Positions 11,636 to 23,865 of a DNA stretch of 64,000 bases are shown piece by piece. A model generated the notes under the pieces. The model searched no databases and was not told the DNA's origin. It saw only the letters and a list, made by a program, of their open reading frames with translations. The position numbers were made by a program, and so were the translations under genes. Source of the stretch: Limonium bicolor (taxonomy: Eukaryota > Streptophyta > Magnoliopsida > Caryophyllales > Plumbaginaceae). The stretch is from positions 323,417,925 to 323,481,924 of the forward strand of contig CM041776.1 of NCBI GenBank assembly GCA_023374045.1, given 5' to 3'. Numbering within the stretch: the first letter of the stretch is position 1; every line of letters starts with the position of its first letter.

Positions 11636-12142
11636 TAGGTTTGCCCAAAAAATTCTGAAACCCGGTATCCGGTGAAACCGAAGTGAACTGTACCGTTTTC
11701 AGTTAACCGTACTAGTTCTTGCGGTACGGTTAACCGAACCGTCTATATTGAACGGTTTCGATTTCAGTAACGATATTAATTTTTCAGGACGGTTAACCGC
11801 TCAGTAAACCGTGGTTAATTATATAAATAATCAAAATCTTCAAATATTAATGTTCACCTTATATAATAATTAATGTTAACTTTTGAGGGAATATGCACAA
11901 GGTTCTCATTAATAAAAAAATACACGACTACAAGATTAACCGATAAAATAAAACAAACTAAATGTTAAACGGTCTAAACGGAATGGTAATGGAATCGGAT
12001 GTTAGAAAAGTGAATTAACCGGTTAGCCGAATCCAGTTAACCGATCTAAATGGAATGGTAATGAAATTGGATTTTAGAAAACAGAAGATCTGGTTAACCC
12101 AAAGCAGTTAATCGATAAAGACGGTTACCATGGGCAGCCCTA
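11636..12142. mobile_element. hAT MITE inserted in copia remnant (507 bp)
   Basis: The termini are 'taggtttgccca' (11636) and 'tgggcagcccta' (ends 12142), a hAT-type TIR. The flanks are identical 8-bp copies of 'cccatggg' (11628-11635 and 12143-12150). The interior holds repeated 'ggttaaccg' and 'accgaacc' motifs typical of this MITE type. No coding capacity. Confidence 0.88.
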
Positions 12143-12150
12143 CCCATGGG

Positions 12151-12870
12151 AACACCGGCGACTTCATCGAGACACGTATGGAGTTGGTGTCAATGCCCCA
12201 AAGTACAGAAGCATGATAGGGTATTTGCTCTATCTCATTGCCCAGTAGAGCATACATAATTCATGTGGTTTATTTGTGCGCCCGCTTCCAAGCAGCACCC
12301 AAACAATCACATCTTAAGGCTGTCAAAAGATTCTTTGATACCTCAAAAGCACAAGTCATCTTCATCTATGGTATCCTCGTTCCCTTGTCTTTACTTTAAC
12401 AGGATTTAGTGATTCAGACTTCACAGGTTCTCTCCAAGGTCGAAAGAGTACATCTGGTAATGCACAATTCCTTGGCTTATGTCTTGTCTCATAGTCCTCT
12501 AAAAAATTGTTTCCCTATCCACATCAAAGGCAGAATATGTTTCTGCTGCTGCTTGTTGTGTGTAACTACTCTAGATGAGACAACAATTAGAAGATTATGA
12601 CATTGACCAGGACCAATTTTTCATCTACTATGATAACAAAAACACTATCGAAATACCCGAAATCCAGTCCAACACTCTTGATCTAAGCACATTGAACTTA
12701 GATAACATTTCTTAAAGAACTAGGTTGAAAAAGAAACTAATTCAACTTGGTTTTGTTCTTACATAAGATCAGCTAGCAAATATCTTTACCAAGCCTATCC
12801 CTACTGCCATATTTGAAGCACTTTGTTCAGCAATCGAAATGACCAATCAACGTGATAAGGTAGTCTCCAC
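12151..12870 (+). pseudogene. Ty1-copia reverse transcriptase end and RNase H remnant
   Basis: In shifting frames the plus strand reads KYRSMIGYLLYL (about 12198, end of RT), GFSDSDFTG (about 12403, RNase H start), STSGNAQFLG (about 12450) and AEYVSAAACC (about 12530), then YDNKNTIE. These are landmark motifs of copia RNase H in the correct order. Several stops and frameshifts make it non-functional. It belongs to the same element as 11096-11627. Confidence 0.88.
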
Positions 12871-13841
12871 TCTCCCTTGGCTGTAATAATTAGTAGGTGT
12901 TGCTTGCATTATGTTTAAGTCAATCTGTGTTCTCATATCAATAGACTATGTTTGTTTCCAGTGTCCCTTGGCGGTTTTTATTGAAACGAAAGATAAGACA
13001 AAGGCAAGGTACTCCGCTAATGTGTTTCTCCTTAACCAAAACGACTTCGTCCACTCGGTTATTAAGCCTTAAGGGTGCTTCATCATCTAACTTCTTAAGG
13101 GTGCAAAACCTGGGAACGTTGGCTCTAACTACTACATGGGAGAGAGAAAAGTCTGGGGGATGAAGACGATTCCTATGTGCTTAACTTGTAAATATTTACA
13201 AATTGCAAATAAGAGTTTAAAATTCTTCAAAATACAACACACTGCAACAAGGATCTTACAGGTTATGAGTATGTGGCATTGAAAAGTATTGTGGAATAGG
13301 ATAATACTTCTTGCCCGTTGTCGTCCATGAGTATGTTTGTGTGTGTATATGGTATGGATACAATCTATTCGTTTTTTAACCTATGAATTGACTTAAGACT
13401 CTTTTGCAAACTTCCCCTACAGATGATTGCAAAAGGGGGAAGCAGTGGATCCCGTCTCTCTGAGAATGAGCTATTTTGGTTATGTTCTAGATTGACTTTG
13501 TTTCTATTGCGACAAGATCTTACGTGAAGTTTGGATATTCTGTTTTGTTTTTACTCTATTAGTTTCTAAATTCAGTTGTTTTTTAGTTTGCTTACTATGT
13601 TTTGCTTTTTTGTTTCATTTACAGCTCTATTCCATATATGATCTTGTGCATTGCCAGAATCCCTCGTAGATTGAGAGGGAACTCTGAAAAGTTGGGATAC
13701 AAAAAAATCATATATTTTGATTAAGGGGGAACTTGGATAGAGTCGGTTCCCTAAAGTTTTTCTAGTTTTTGTGTTTTTTAGCAGGATTGACTCAATCGAG
13801 ATTCATAGAAGGTTTTACCATCATCAGCAACAAGGGGAAAT
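12871..13841. other. Copia post-pol region, non-coding
   Basis: No gene recognised. This lies between the RNase H remnant and a probable copia polypurine tract ('caacaaggggaaat', ending about 13841). The segment from 13256 onward is repeated at 23283, so the duplication breakpoint lies inside this copia remnant. Confidence 0.45.
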
Positions 13842-14790
13842 TGTTGGAACTTTGAAGTGTTACTGAGGATGGAGTCAACCAAAGTATAATCAAGTCTATG
13901 AAGGAGCGAGTCAACCTGACAAAACAAATAATTCTACCAAGACCAAGCAAAGAAAGGTTGTGCCCTTAAAGCATCAATGGTTCAGAGAATAGAGATTATG
14001 TGGATTAACTCTATCGTCTCATCAGAGTCTTTTGTTAGAAGAAATGTTAATCCACTACATCGGCTGTAACTCTATCGCCTCAACAGAGTCTATTGTTAGA
14101 AGAAATGTTAATCGACTCCATCAGTCGTAACTCTATCGCCTCAACAGAGTCTATTGTTAGAAGAAATGTTGATTGACACCATCAGTCATAATTCTATTGC
14201 CTTAATAGAGTTTATTGTTACAAGAAATGTTAATCGACTTCATTGGGCGTAACTAACTATGAAACTTAATGATCAGACGTGTTCTGGTTGTTTCCAACAT
14301 TCAATATTCAATGGTTAACCTCATTCATCCGAGAAATGAGTCAGGTTTGAAGTTCATGATGAAAAATAGTCGACCCGAGAATATCATAAACAACTCCTTC
14401 AACGGCTCCAGAGACTTTGCTATATCAAGACGTGTCTGGTTGTTTCCAACTTTACATACTTACCAGTTATTAGAGAGAATTTTTGTCTTGTAATCAGAGA
14501 GATGAGTTTTTGTCATTTTCAGTTAAGATAATTTGAGCTATCATAGTTAGATTCACTCTAGGGTGTTCCTAGACTCACATACTTATCATGGTGCTGATCA
14601 GAGAGAGTGAAGGATAAAACAAGTGAGATTCCACTAAGTAGATCCCTTATACTTAGTGGGCAATGTAAGTTCTTTTTTTAAAGAAATAATAAAATAGCTT
14701 ATATTATGTACTTCCTCGTGTCAATTGACTGCTTCCGCTGTCTTGAGTTCGATAGATTCAAAGTGTTTTGTAGACTAACCGCTTGAAACA
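13842..14790 (+). repeat. Probable copia 3' LTR (copy 1)
   Basis: It follows a purine-rich tract and starts with 'tgttggaac', a typical copia LTR start, and a plausible end is 'gcttgaaaca' (14790). The boundaries are tentative because no second LTR lies in the window. It contains four 61-bp tandem repeats at 14006-14249. Confidence 0.45.
14006..14249. repeat. 61-bp tandem repeat, four copies (copy 1)
   Basis: Units begin at 14006, 14067, 14128 and 14189, each with 'taactctatcg' or a variant and 'agaagaaatgtta'. The period is exactly 61 bp. It lies where a U3 enhancer would be in the putative copia LTR. Confidence 0.92.
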
Positions 14791-15944
14791 CTTTGAGTCA
14801 GCCATTGATCCTTCAGATTATGTATGACAACCTACCAGCCATTTACACCTTTTGTGGTCTCCTTACGCATGCCCGGAAACTTGCCCTCTCGTTGTTGCTG
14901 GTGGAAATTAAAAAAGGTCCTTCGGTAGGCGGCTCTCGACTGAGTACTTCCTCAACCACATAGACCCAATATATCTTCAATAAATCCTTGATCCAAATCT
15001 GTCAGTTAAGCTTTTGCTTGTGACCCAATGGGTCGGGTCATTAGTCGCCATCAACCACCAGCTTTACATCCATCTAGTCGTGATGGAAACTTGGGCTTGG
15101 ACGCTCCTTTTCTTTCCTTAGGGTATGGCTGCAACCTTGGCCCAACCTTAAGAAGAAAAAGGTATCTACTTGTTCCTCATCTCAAGCTCTGCCTTTGAAC
15201 CCTACTGACACAATTATGGATGAAGCTGATCTCTTTGGCCTGAGGAAGAGGAAGAATCCTGCTCTGCTCCTTCTCTGGGTTCCACCCGAAACCCACTTCT
15301 ACCAAAGTCTCAACCTCATCAAAGTCAACCTTGTTTGTAGTTCTGGGTTTAGCCCAGGACCGCGGTATTATGAGCTTTGTCTGCCCTAAATTCTTGGATG
15401 GGAGTTTCCAAGATTTGGGTCGTTGGTCCTCAGGGAAGGCCTTGCCCCACCAACTCCCGTTTGTCCAGGTATTTCTCTATGTGCTTGTGAATTTTGTTAG
15501 GTTCGTGATTATTAACTCTTTTGCCATGGCTGTTTTCCTAGCGTTTTTACCCTTTAGCTGTAGTAATATTTCACAGTTCTTGGCTTGCGCTCTGGTCTTA
15601 ATGGTTGGGATCTCGACCTTTGCCAATTTTGTCCTTAGGCCTTTGGCCTCCCTCGGTTCCATCTTCACCAGCAATATTCTACGTGAATCAATTACTGTCA
15701 ATAGTTGTTTTCTTTTCAATTCATTATCTTTTTCAGCAGCTTCCGAACACTACAATTAGGTAATCAATATTTTTCTCTCCTTAATTAATATAAGGATATG
15801 GTCTTAAAAAAAAGAACCAGGATTATAGGTAGGAGGAAATATTATGTAAGGAAAAGGACTTGTGGATCAGGTATACAAATTTTTTTGAACTTATCTGTCA
15901 TCTGGCTTAAGTTCTTATGACTTATGCTATTTAATTAAAAAATG
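14791..15944. other. Unassigned repeat DNA with a broken ORF (copy 1)
   Basis: Counterpart of the 205-codon frame in copy 2 (25062-25679). Here single-base changes split it into shorter frames (15195-15389 and 15331-15759). No family recognised. Confidence 0.35.
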
Positions 15945-18025
15945 AAAATTTCATGAAATTCCATTATATTTTTGGCTAATTCATTAAATGTTACTAAAAA
16001 ATAAAATGACAAAATGCCATTACATTTTTGTAAAAGTCTATGAAATGCCACTTCGCATTGAGGGACGTTGATTTTCCATTAAACGGCTGAAAAATAGTTC
16101 AACCCTACATTTTGACTTACATATACTTTTCACAAATCACTGAAAAAGTCATGAATTTTCATTTTGGCAAAGTTTATGAAATGCCCCTGGTACAACAAAA
16201 AACAACTTTTTTTTAGAAAATTACATACCCATCCATGACGTGTGGTGAAATTACACACCCCACCCATGGGGTTCAAAAATTATTTTCCCCACCGATGTGG
16301 TTTCCCTCGTTTTATATCTGTCAACTTTTCTATTTTTGTTCAACTTATGAAAGATGCTTCGATGTTGTCCAAAATTGATGAAATTTTACATGGACGATGC
16401 TAAAGTGTTATATTTTGGTCCAATGCCAAATTTAAAGTTTTTAAAGCTCACATATGACATGTAAGACCCAATGAACACACGTTCACATGTCACATGTTTT
16501 ATTGGGTCTCACGGATCACATATAGTTTAAAAAATGTTGGATTTCATGTCAGACCAAAATATAACACTTCAGCATCGTTCAAGTAAAGTTTCATCAATTT
16601 TGAACAATATTTAAGCATCTCCTAAGTTGAACAAAAAATATAAAAGTTGATGGATGTAAAACAAGAGAAACCACATGGGTGGGGAAAGTAATTTCTGAAA
16701 CCTTGTGGGTGGGGTGTGTAATTTCGCCAAACAACATGGGTATGGGATGTAATTTTCCCTTTTTTTCTTCTGATGGCTAGTTGTGCATTTCAATGCCTTT
16801 TATGATATAAGAACTCATTATCAGCCTATAAAATGACCATTTCTAAGCTCTACTTACCAGTAGCACACATAACCTATATATCTCTTCACTTACACAACCA
16901 CAATCCATGAAAAGCTTAAACAATACATTACAATTCGTGCTTTTTTGCTTTTCGTTTCTCCAGTTAACCAATTAACAAGTGTGTTTGCTTTTCTTTTTCT
17001 TTTCCCCTTTTTTTTTCTCCGCGTGTTGGATTTTATTGTACTTGATACTTACATGGAGAAGGCAAGTTAGTGTGAACCATTGGTTGGTTGAGTTTGCATT
17101 CTTGTTATATGCGTTGATTTTGTTTTTCTAGAGACTCAATATTTTTTCCTTTACAAATTGTGTAAAACTACAAAAATAAGACTTATGTGTCTGTATTATA
17201 GACATTTTTAGTGCAAATGATGTTTAGGACATGAAAATTAGACCCTGATGGTAAAGTATCCCCGAACTAGTTTTAGTTGATAATGCGAGTTAGGGCAGGC
17301 GTATTCCTTTGAACCTTCTTTAAAATGTTTGATTTACCTTTTTGTGTGTCACTTTGGTTTCAATCTTATAATTGTTCCCTCTATGATTCAATCTGACTTA
17401 TATATAATACTCTAAACTTGCAAGTTGGTCTTCTAAGGTAAAAGTTCTCTTAATTTTTTTTCAGTGGTGATGGGTTCTAGATAACACCCCTTATGAAGCT
17501 TTTATACTTGTGTAGCCAAAAGTATATGAAGTAGATGCTACGGAATGTCTAAATATTCCCAGTTGGTATGATGAACTTGCAATGTATTGTTTGAAAATTT
17601 TCATCAATTGTGGTTGTGTAAGTGGGGGATACATGACTAATGTACTATAGGTGAGTATAGATGAGAAATGATCATTTTATAGGCGGATAGTGAGTTTGTG
17701 TAGCACAAAAGGGCATGTGAATGCACAACTAGCCGTTAGAAGAAAAAAATAACCGACTTTTTTGTAACAGGGCATTTCATAAACTTTGTTCAAAATGACG
17801 TTTCATGAACTTTTCGCTAATTTGTGAAAAGTAGTTGTTGAAGTCAAAATATAACCGTTGAACAGTAACCTGCCCGTTTGGGTAAAATGGTCATTTTTTC
17901 GGCACTTTAGCGGAATACTAACAATTCATCAACACGGAGTGACATTTCATGAACTTTTTAAAAATGTAGTGACATTTTGTGACTTTTTAGTGCAATTTGA
18001 TGAATTAGTCAAAATATAATGACAT
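15945..18025. mobile_element. Non-autonomous long-TIR element, MULE-like (copy 1)
   Basis: The left arm (15945-16215, continuing 16760-16935) and the right arm (about 17573-18025) are inverted copies of ~430 bp. Paired landmarks are 'aattcattaaatg' with 'tgatgaattagtc', 'tagttgtgcattt' with 'gaatgcacaacta', and 'cttacacaaccacaat' with 'attgtggttgtgtaag'. The unique centre (~640 bp) has no protein-coding region. Long TIRs without coding suggest a Mutator-like non-autonomous element, but I could not identify a 9-bp TSD, so the superfamily is tentative. The left arm is interrupted by a foldback element. Confidence 0.65.
16216..16759. mobile_element. Foldback MITE nested in the long-TIR arm (copy 1)
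   Basis: The whole 544 bp is one large inverted repeat. 'gaaaattacata' at the left opposes 'gatgtaattttcc' at the right, 'acaccccacccat' opposes 'gtgggtggggtgtg', and the arms meet around 'gacccaatgaacacacg' near 16470. Removing it restores continuity of the host arm when compared with the intact right arm (17573-18025). It is therefore a later insertion. Confidence 0.75.
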
Positions 18026-20816
18026 CCGTCCTTTAACAAAATATACGAACAAACCTCAATCAGAGTAGCAGTTTAATAGAATATTCAAATGAGGGCGCAA
18101 TTGGGAAAAATGAGATTCATAAAAAAGGGAATTCTCACCTATTACGTACCTGCTTTCATTCGTCCTGCAATAGCCAAAAAAATTGGCTACTTTGTAGTTT
18201 CCCATTCTAAACTGATGCTGTCAGTGACGCTACTCCTCTTCTGTATATAGCAATCTTAACAACACATGTTATGACGTGCTCATTTGTGTGAATGCCAACT
18301 GCTGCGAAGTAATCTCCATATTAAGCTATTATCTATTTTCAGTCCAATTGTATGGTTTGCCTATTGTTCTAAACTAAATTCTAGGTCCAAGTTTGGAAGG
18401 TTGTTTAGAGTGATCCCAATTATAACATCAAGTAAAGGTCTACCACTAAAATATATGATCAGTTGCAAGACAATTAATTTGATTGCTCCATTTAACATAT
18501 TAAGTTCTCTTATCTAGCTAGCATCTTCAGCGATTAGGTTGAATGTGGATCCGAGAAAGATACTTATTACTTTCATTGACCAATTTTTTTTTCTTTAAAA
18601 TGTGCTTAGTATAACATAGCAGTTGAAGTTATAAGAAATGGGTTTACTGTTTGAGTGACCAACATGATAAATCTCTCACATAAAAAAGATGACTTAGGTA
18701 TGCGATTATAGTATGTATCTCAGGGTTACATAAATTACACGAAAATACAAGCGAGTTTGATTCTGATACAATCGTTTACTTAATTATAGTAATTAAGTCT
18801 TTTTAATGTATCCTAGTATGGCCTGTATAATGCCTCTAATACTCTTTTTTGTCAAAGTCTCAACATCAAAGGCATAGACAAGTACCCTGCATCAAATTCT
18901 TCTCTCATTCTAATTTACTTTGTAAGATGTCAACACTTTTAGAGTTTGATATTCAGGTGGACCTTTATATTCAAGAATGCTAGATAATAGACGTTTGGAG
19001 GTCAATGGTAGAAAAGTTCACTAATTTTCATGCATGAAGGTGTGTACACTATGTTAGAAACTGCACTACGCCACTACCTATATTGTGGAAGATCGTTTTG
19101 TTTGCAGAAAGATATAACGCGTAGATTATGCTCTGGTATAACAAATGAGAACGGGCTTAGATTCCCTTTCGTTAACTCGCTGTTATGGGTATGGATATGA
19201 AAGGAAGACGAAAAAAATGAATCCTTGATCTCGGTTTTTCGTGTTTGTACAGATAATCCACGATCATGTCTCGATTTAAAAAAGTGGCGCCGGGGTATGT
19301 GAGTCCGATGGTGGCGGAACACAAGGATCAGACTTTGAAAGATTATTTTCTAGTCAACTTTTACATCACACTTTCGGCATGTTTGATAGATGCAACATAG
19401 ATGATCCTTTGTAAAGTTTCTAATCTAGGAGGATACAATAACCCAATATACGATATACAATGCATGACATTTGAAACACCACAATAAAATGGTATAGAGA
19501 AATAACAAGACAACACTATTTAACATGGTTCGACTTAGAAACATGATCTGCAAATCAAATTTTCTCGGCCCAGCCTGTGGCTAATTGGCTAGTCCATTAT
19601 CCATAGATGGATTGGAGTACACGGGCCAGCATGGGTTGAACTAATTGGACACTTGGTAGTTATCGGCAACCAGTGAAACGAAACTGGTGGGCCGCTGATC
19701 AGGGAAGAAACGGTTTTAAGGCTGGTATCGCACCTACACAAAATAACGGCCCCCATTTATGGTCTGAGAAATGTTTGCATCACATATTATTTTTTTGAAA
19801 GCCCACAATGTGATAGGCCTAGACAAAGCCCATCAAGAATAAACCGAAAGATTAACGGCTTACAACAATTCGATTTAAAATTTTCCTTTTTAATCAATCA
19901 GGAGATCTTGACCATTGAACGGTTGGTGGCGAAGTAGTTGACCTTGGTGGCGGCTACCGGTCTTTCAATACTTGTACAACGACATGTGCCGGTGATATGT
20001 TTTCGTATTCTCTTTATTCAACGAGGCATAATTAAAAGATAAAAGAGTATAATAATATTTTTAATTAATAGTGGAGATTTTGTAAAAGTGTAGTTTTTAT
20101 TTAAAATGTATTCATTTTATGTGTTAAGATTCGTTTACTTTCTTTGTTCTAGTGCATCAATTTATACATCGACACCTTTCTCATTACATTTCTTTTTTTA
20201 TTTATTGGACTTAAATTTCAAATCCCATATCTGTAATATTAAGTGTATAATTAAGCAACATGTTGAGTTACTATATAATATATACTTGTACATTAATTAC
20301 TTATGTAACAATATTATAAAAAAATAATAATTTTAGTATAATTTTTATTGTATAAATTTTTTTATTCATTATCTATATTTTCATTTTTGGTTCTACATCA
20401 AATATAAGTTAAGTTACTGGTATGAGTAGTTTGCTTTATAACAATAAATCACAATTGACTAATTTATGGTGATATAAATTTTAATTATATTAAGCATTAT
20501 TATCAGGGATGATAATATTTAATATAGATCACTAAGATTCGTGTTATTGTAATAGATAAATGAAAATGGATAAATGAGGGTGAATTTGTGAATTGGGCAA
20601 CTGAACTGAATTCTTGTAATAATTTCTTAGTATTTATTGTTTGATTCATCACTTGTATAGACTGCTTATATCTTTCTTTTTGTTATCTTTGCCGGACCCT
20701 TCAATAATATATATAACACTTTATTATATCTATTAACTTATTTACTTTTTATATCTATAACACGAGTTAAGGAAAGACAAATGGTAGGGTAGGTGATGGA
20801 TTTGGGCTATAAATAT
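18026..20816. other. Intergenic DNA, no recognised gene (copy 1)
   Basis: No known protein found. The only notable frame is the 44-codon one at 19266-19400. From about 20010 to 20760 the DNA is very AT-rich. The region is host or repeat DNA flanking the MULE insertion site. Confidence 0.4.
19266..19400 (+). CDS. Unrecognised 44-codon ORF (copy 1)
   Basis: ATG at 19266 to TAG at 19398-19400, product beginning MSRFKKVAPGYVSPMVAEHK. The same frame is unbroken in the second copy (29322-29456) although the surrounding DNA has many indels. A 'tttgtacag' acceptor-like sequence lies 15-20 bp upstream. No family recognised. It may be a fragment of an old exon or chance. Confidence 0.2.
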   Translation: MSRFKKVAPGYVSPMVAEHKDQTLKDYFLVNFYITLSACLIDAT

Positions 20817-22414
20817 GTGAAAATTCTGAAATAACGTAGTAGGAAGAAACATGTTCCCGTATTAACATCTTCCCCAAACTAATTACTGAAATAACGTTTC
20901 CGGGTGAAATCGTCTCTTCAAGAGACGATTTCATTAATTACCGAAGAAGAAATCGTCTCTTGAAGAGACGATTTATCCTTTTCTCCGCGCCACGTCGCTG
21001 CTGACTTGGATGGAATCGAGCAAAGGAGAAGTCGTCTTCTGAAACGACGATTTCCCGAAATCGTCTTTAGAACCGACGATTTCTTCCTTGTTTTTTATTC
21101 GCGGCCTCTCACACATGAAATCGTCTCTTGAAGAGACGATTTCTACTGAAATAAGTATGAAATCGTCTCTTCAAGAGACGATTTCACCTGATCACACACA
21201 CACTTAGGCAAATTTTTTTAAGTGTTGAACACCACAATTCAACAACACATCACTTGGAACATCTTCCAATGGTTTAAACACCACAAATTGCATAACAAAC
21301 AACCTGTAAATATGAACATCTCTCCCACATTCACTGTGCTCAGAACAAATTCAAATCATTTGTAACGTCACAGAAACACAAGAATCAAAATGTGAACCAA
21401 ATTGTAATAGTTTATAAGATAGAAAGTAATACAATCTCAAAATCAAGTTGTTTACATAATGTATCAACCTACTCATCGACGTCTACTACGTCGTACATAC
21501 GTCCTAGTCACTCTAGGTGTAGGATCCTCAAACTGCTGATGCAGAGTAGGATCAAGGTCACGACCACTTAGATCCCCTACATCATGACAATCTCGGGAAT
21601 CTCTATCCCTGAGTGGTGCTCCAGGAGTAGATGTAGATGCGAATGGGTCTGCCCGGCGTCGTGATATCCATGCTCGTCCCCAGCACCAGGATGACCCCCG
21701 GAAAGCCTGAGCTGCTCCCAAAAATGCAATCCATTAGTGTCGACCTGCTGCGTAGGATCACAGATCTGAGATAGTTGTCTGACTACCGGCGATGTCGAAC
21801 GCCTCCTGATGATCTACTGCCTCGGAGAGCTTCACCACGTGCACGCCTCTTCCTCTACCTCGACCACGAGGACGACGACCACGCCTTTGTCTCCTACCCT
21901 GATCCGCAGCGGCATCAGCATCTTCCCTCATCTGGGCAGCTACTGGGACATGTGCTTGTGCCGTGGACGTAGTACGTGTTGTGTGTACTCATCTCTCAAT
22001 CGCCCGTAGACTAGTGAGAGCATCATCGACACGCATCGCATCTAGCATGCCGATGACCTCATTGTGGTCTCCCCCTATACCACAATTGAAAACATGATAT
22101 AAAAAATGATATGTTTATAATACTAAAATAAAACAAGTAATGTCGGAATTACTCACCATGTATCCCAATAGAGCTCCCGTACGCCAATGTATCCTCCTCG
22201 TGTTGCGGCCATACCACTCTTCGTACGCATGACCAGATCATCCATGTTTAGATCGACACTCTCTCAGCGCGCAGGTTCCACAGGGCAATGTACTCTGAAT
22301 GGTGAGTTGCCCAGTTCCAATCCGTGCGGCCTCTCAAGTCAATGCTGTGGAGATCAACCCGTGCATCATCCCCGTCTGTCCTAGGATCATCCGGTGGAAA
22401 CTGTCTCGCGCCAA
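20817..22414 (-). pseudogene. Truncated MULE: one TIR and transposase 3' end (copy 1)
   Basis: Same sequence as the left 1.6 kb of the complete MULE at 30885-35850: the terminal 'gaaaattctgaaataacg', the hairpin array (20895-21185), the Arg/Gly-rich C-terminal exon and part of the plant mobile domain. It is cut at 22414 at the five bases 'gccaa' shared with the CACTA repeat that follows. Indels around 21630-21720 and 21820-21990 break the frame that is open in the other copy. Confidence 0.9.
20895..21185. repeat. Array of 27-nt hairpins in MULE end (copy 1)
   Basis: Several units of 'gaaatcgtctctt', one centre base, then 'aagagacgatttc', plus diverged versions ('gtcgtcttctgaaacgacga'). Identical in layout to 30977-31253. 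Confidence 0.9.
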
Positions 22415-23282
22415 TGAAGTAAACGGCGTCGTTTAGCATTATTTACCTACGGAAACAGTCCGTGGGTAAATACCTACGGAAAATCCCGTGGGTAAAAGTG
22501 TTCAAAGTGTATGTCAGTCGATGGGAAAAAAACGGCGTCGTTTTGCGTTATTTACCTACGGAAATAGTCTGTGGGTAAATACCTACGGAAAATTCCGTGG
22601 GTAAAAGTGTTCTAAGTATACTCAGCCAATGGAGTAAAACTGCGTCGTTTGAGCATTATTTACCTACGGAAACAGTCCGTAGTTAAATACCTACGGAAAA
22701 TCCTGTGGGTAAAAGTGTTCTAAGTCTATATCAGTCGATGGGGGAAAAACAGCGTCGTTCTGCGTTATTTACCTACGGAAATAGTCTGTGGGTAAATACC
22801 TACGGAAAATTCCGTGGGTAAAAGTGTTCTAAGTATACTCAGCCAATGAAGTAAACGGCGTCGTTTAGAATTATTTACCTACGGAAACAGTCCGTGGGTA
22901 AATACCTACGGAAAAGTCCGTGGGTAAAGTGGCCTTTACATACTACCTAAATTAGCTACGGAAAAACCCGTGGGTAAATCTTGAGTCCACGTTTACCTAC
23001 GGAAATATCCCGTAGGCATTTTTTGCCGCCATTGTACCCACGGAATATGCCCGTGGGTATTTTTCGCGCTACTTGGCGCCTACCTTCGCGGGTATCTGGC
23101 CACGCCATTTACCTACGGAATAGTCCGTGGGTATATTATTCCGTGGGTAAGCCGTGGGTATTTTGTTGGGAAATTCTATCTTCACTTTCCCGTTGGTATT
23201 TCGTAGGTAAACCGTGACTAGTACCTACGGTTTAGGTCCCGTGGGTAATTGTCCGTAGGTAAATGCATTTTTTCTAGTAGTG
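22415..23282. mobile_element. CACTA right-end fragment with 108-bp tandem repeats
   Basis: From 22415 there are just over four tandem units. The landmark 'aaac-gcgtcg' lies at 22421, 22530, 22637, 22747 and 22853, a period of 106-110 bp, and alternate units resemble each other more. Each has 'tttacctacgga' and 'tccgtgggtaaa' in opposition. A denser inverted-motif array follows and ends at 'ttttttctagtagtg' (23282), the complement of 'cactactagaaaaaa', a proper CACTA terminus. The left part of the element is missing: it joins MULE DNA at 'gccaa'. The motif and terminus resemble 9255-9701. Confidence 0.85.
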
Positions 23283-23865
23283 TTACAGGTTATGAGTATG
23301 TGGCATTGAAAAGTATTGTGGAATAGGATAATACTTCTTGCCCGTTGTCGTCCATGAGTATGTTTGTGTGTGTATATGGTATGGATACAATCTATTCGTT
23401 TTTTAACCTATGAATTGACTTAAGACTCTTTTGCAAACTTCCCCTACAGATGATTGCAAAAAGGGGGAAGCAGTGGATCCCGTCTCTCTGAGAATGAGCT
23501 ATTTGGTTATGTTCTAGATTGACTTTGTTTCTATTGCGACAAGATCTTACGTGAAGTTTGGATATTCTGTTTTGTTTTTACTCTATTAGTTTCTAAATTC
23601 AGTTGGTTTAGTTGCTTACTATGTTTTGCTTTTTTGTTTCATTTACAGCTCTATTCCATATATGATCTTGTGCATTGCCAGAATCCCTCGTAGATTGAGA
23701 GGGAACTCTGAAAAGTTGGGATACAAAAAAATCATATATTTTGATTAAGGGGAACTTGGATAGAGTCGGTTCCCTAAAGTTTTTCTAGTTTTTGTGTTTG
23801 TTTAGCAGGATTGACTCAATCGAGATTCATAGAAGGTTTTACCATCATCAGCAACAAGGGGAAAT

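Larger units (their letters stand above)
13256..22414. repeat. 9.2-kb direct duplication, copy 1
   Basis: From 'ttacaggttatgag' at 13256 to 'cgcgccaa' at 22414 the sequence matches 23283-32489 almost base for base (9,159 against 9,207 bp). The differences I compared are mostly single-base indels with occasional substitutions. Copy 1 carries the damaged form in several places, for example the MULE C-terminal exon. It ends inside the MULE and passes into a CACTA fragment without a gap. Confidence 0.95.

Noticed and set aside
20895..21185. CRISPR-like array
   Set aside because: Units are inverted hairpins in MULE ends of a plant genome, with no regular unique spacers and no cas genes.
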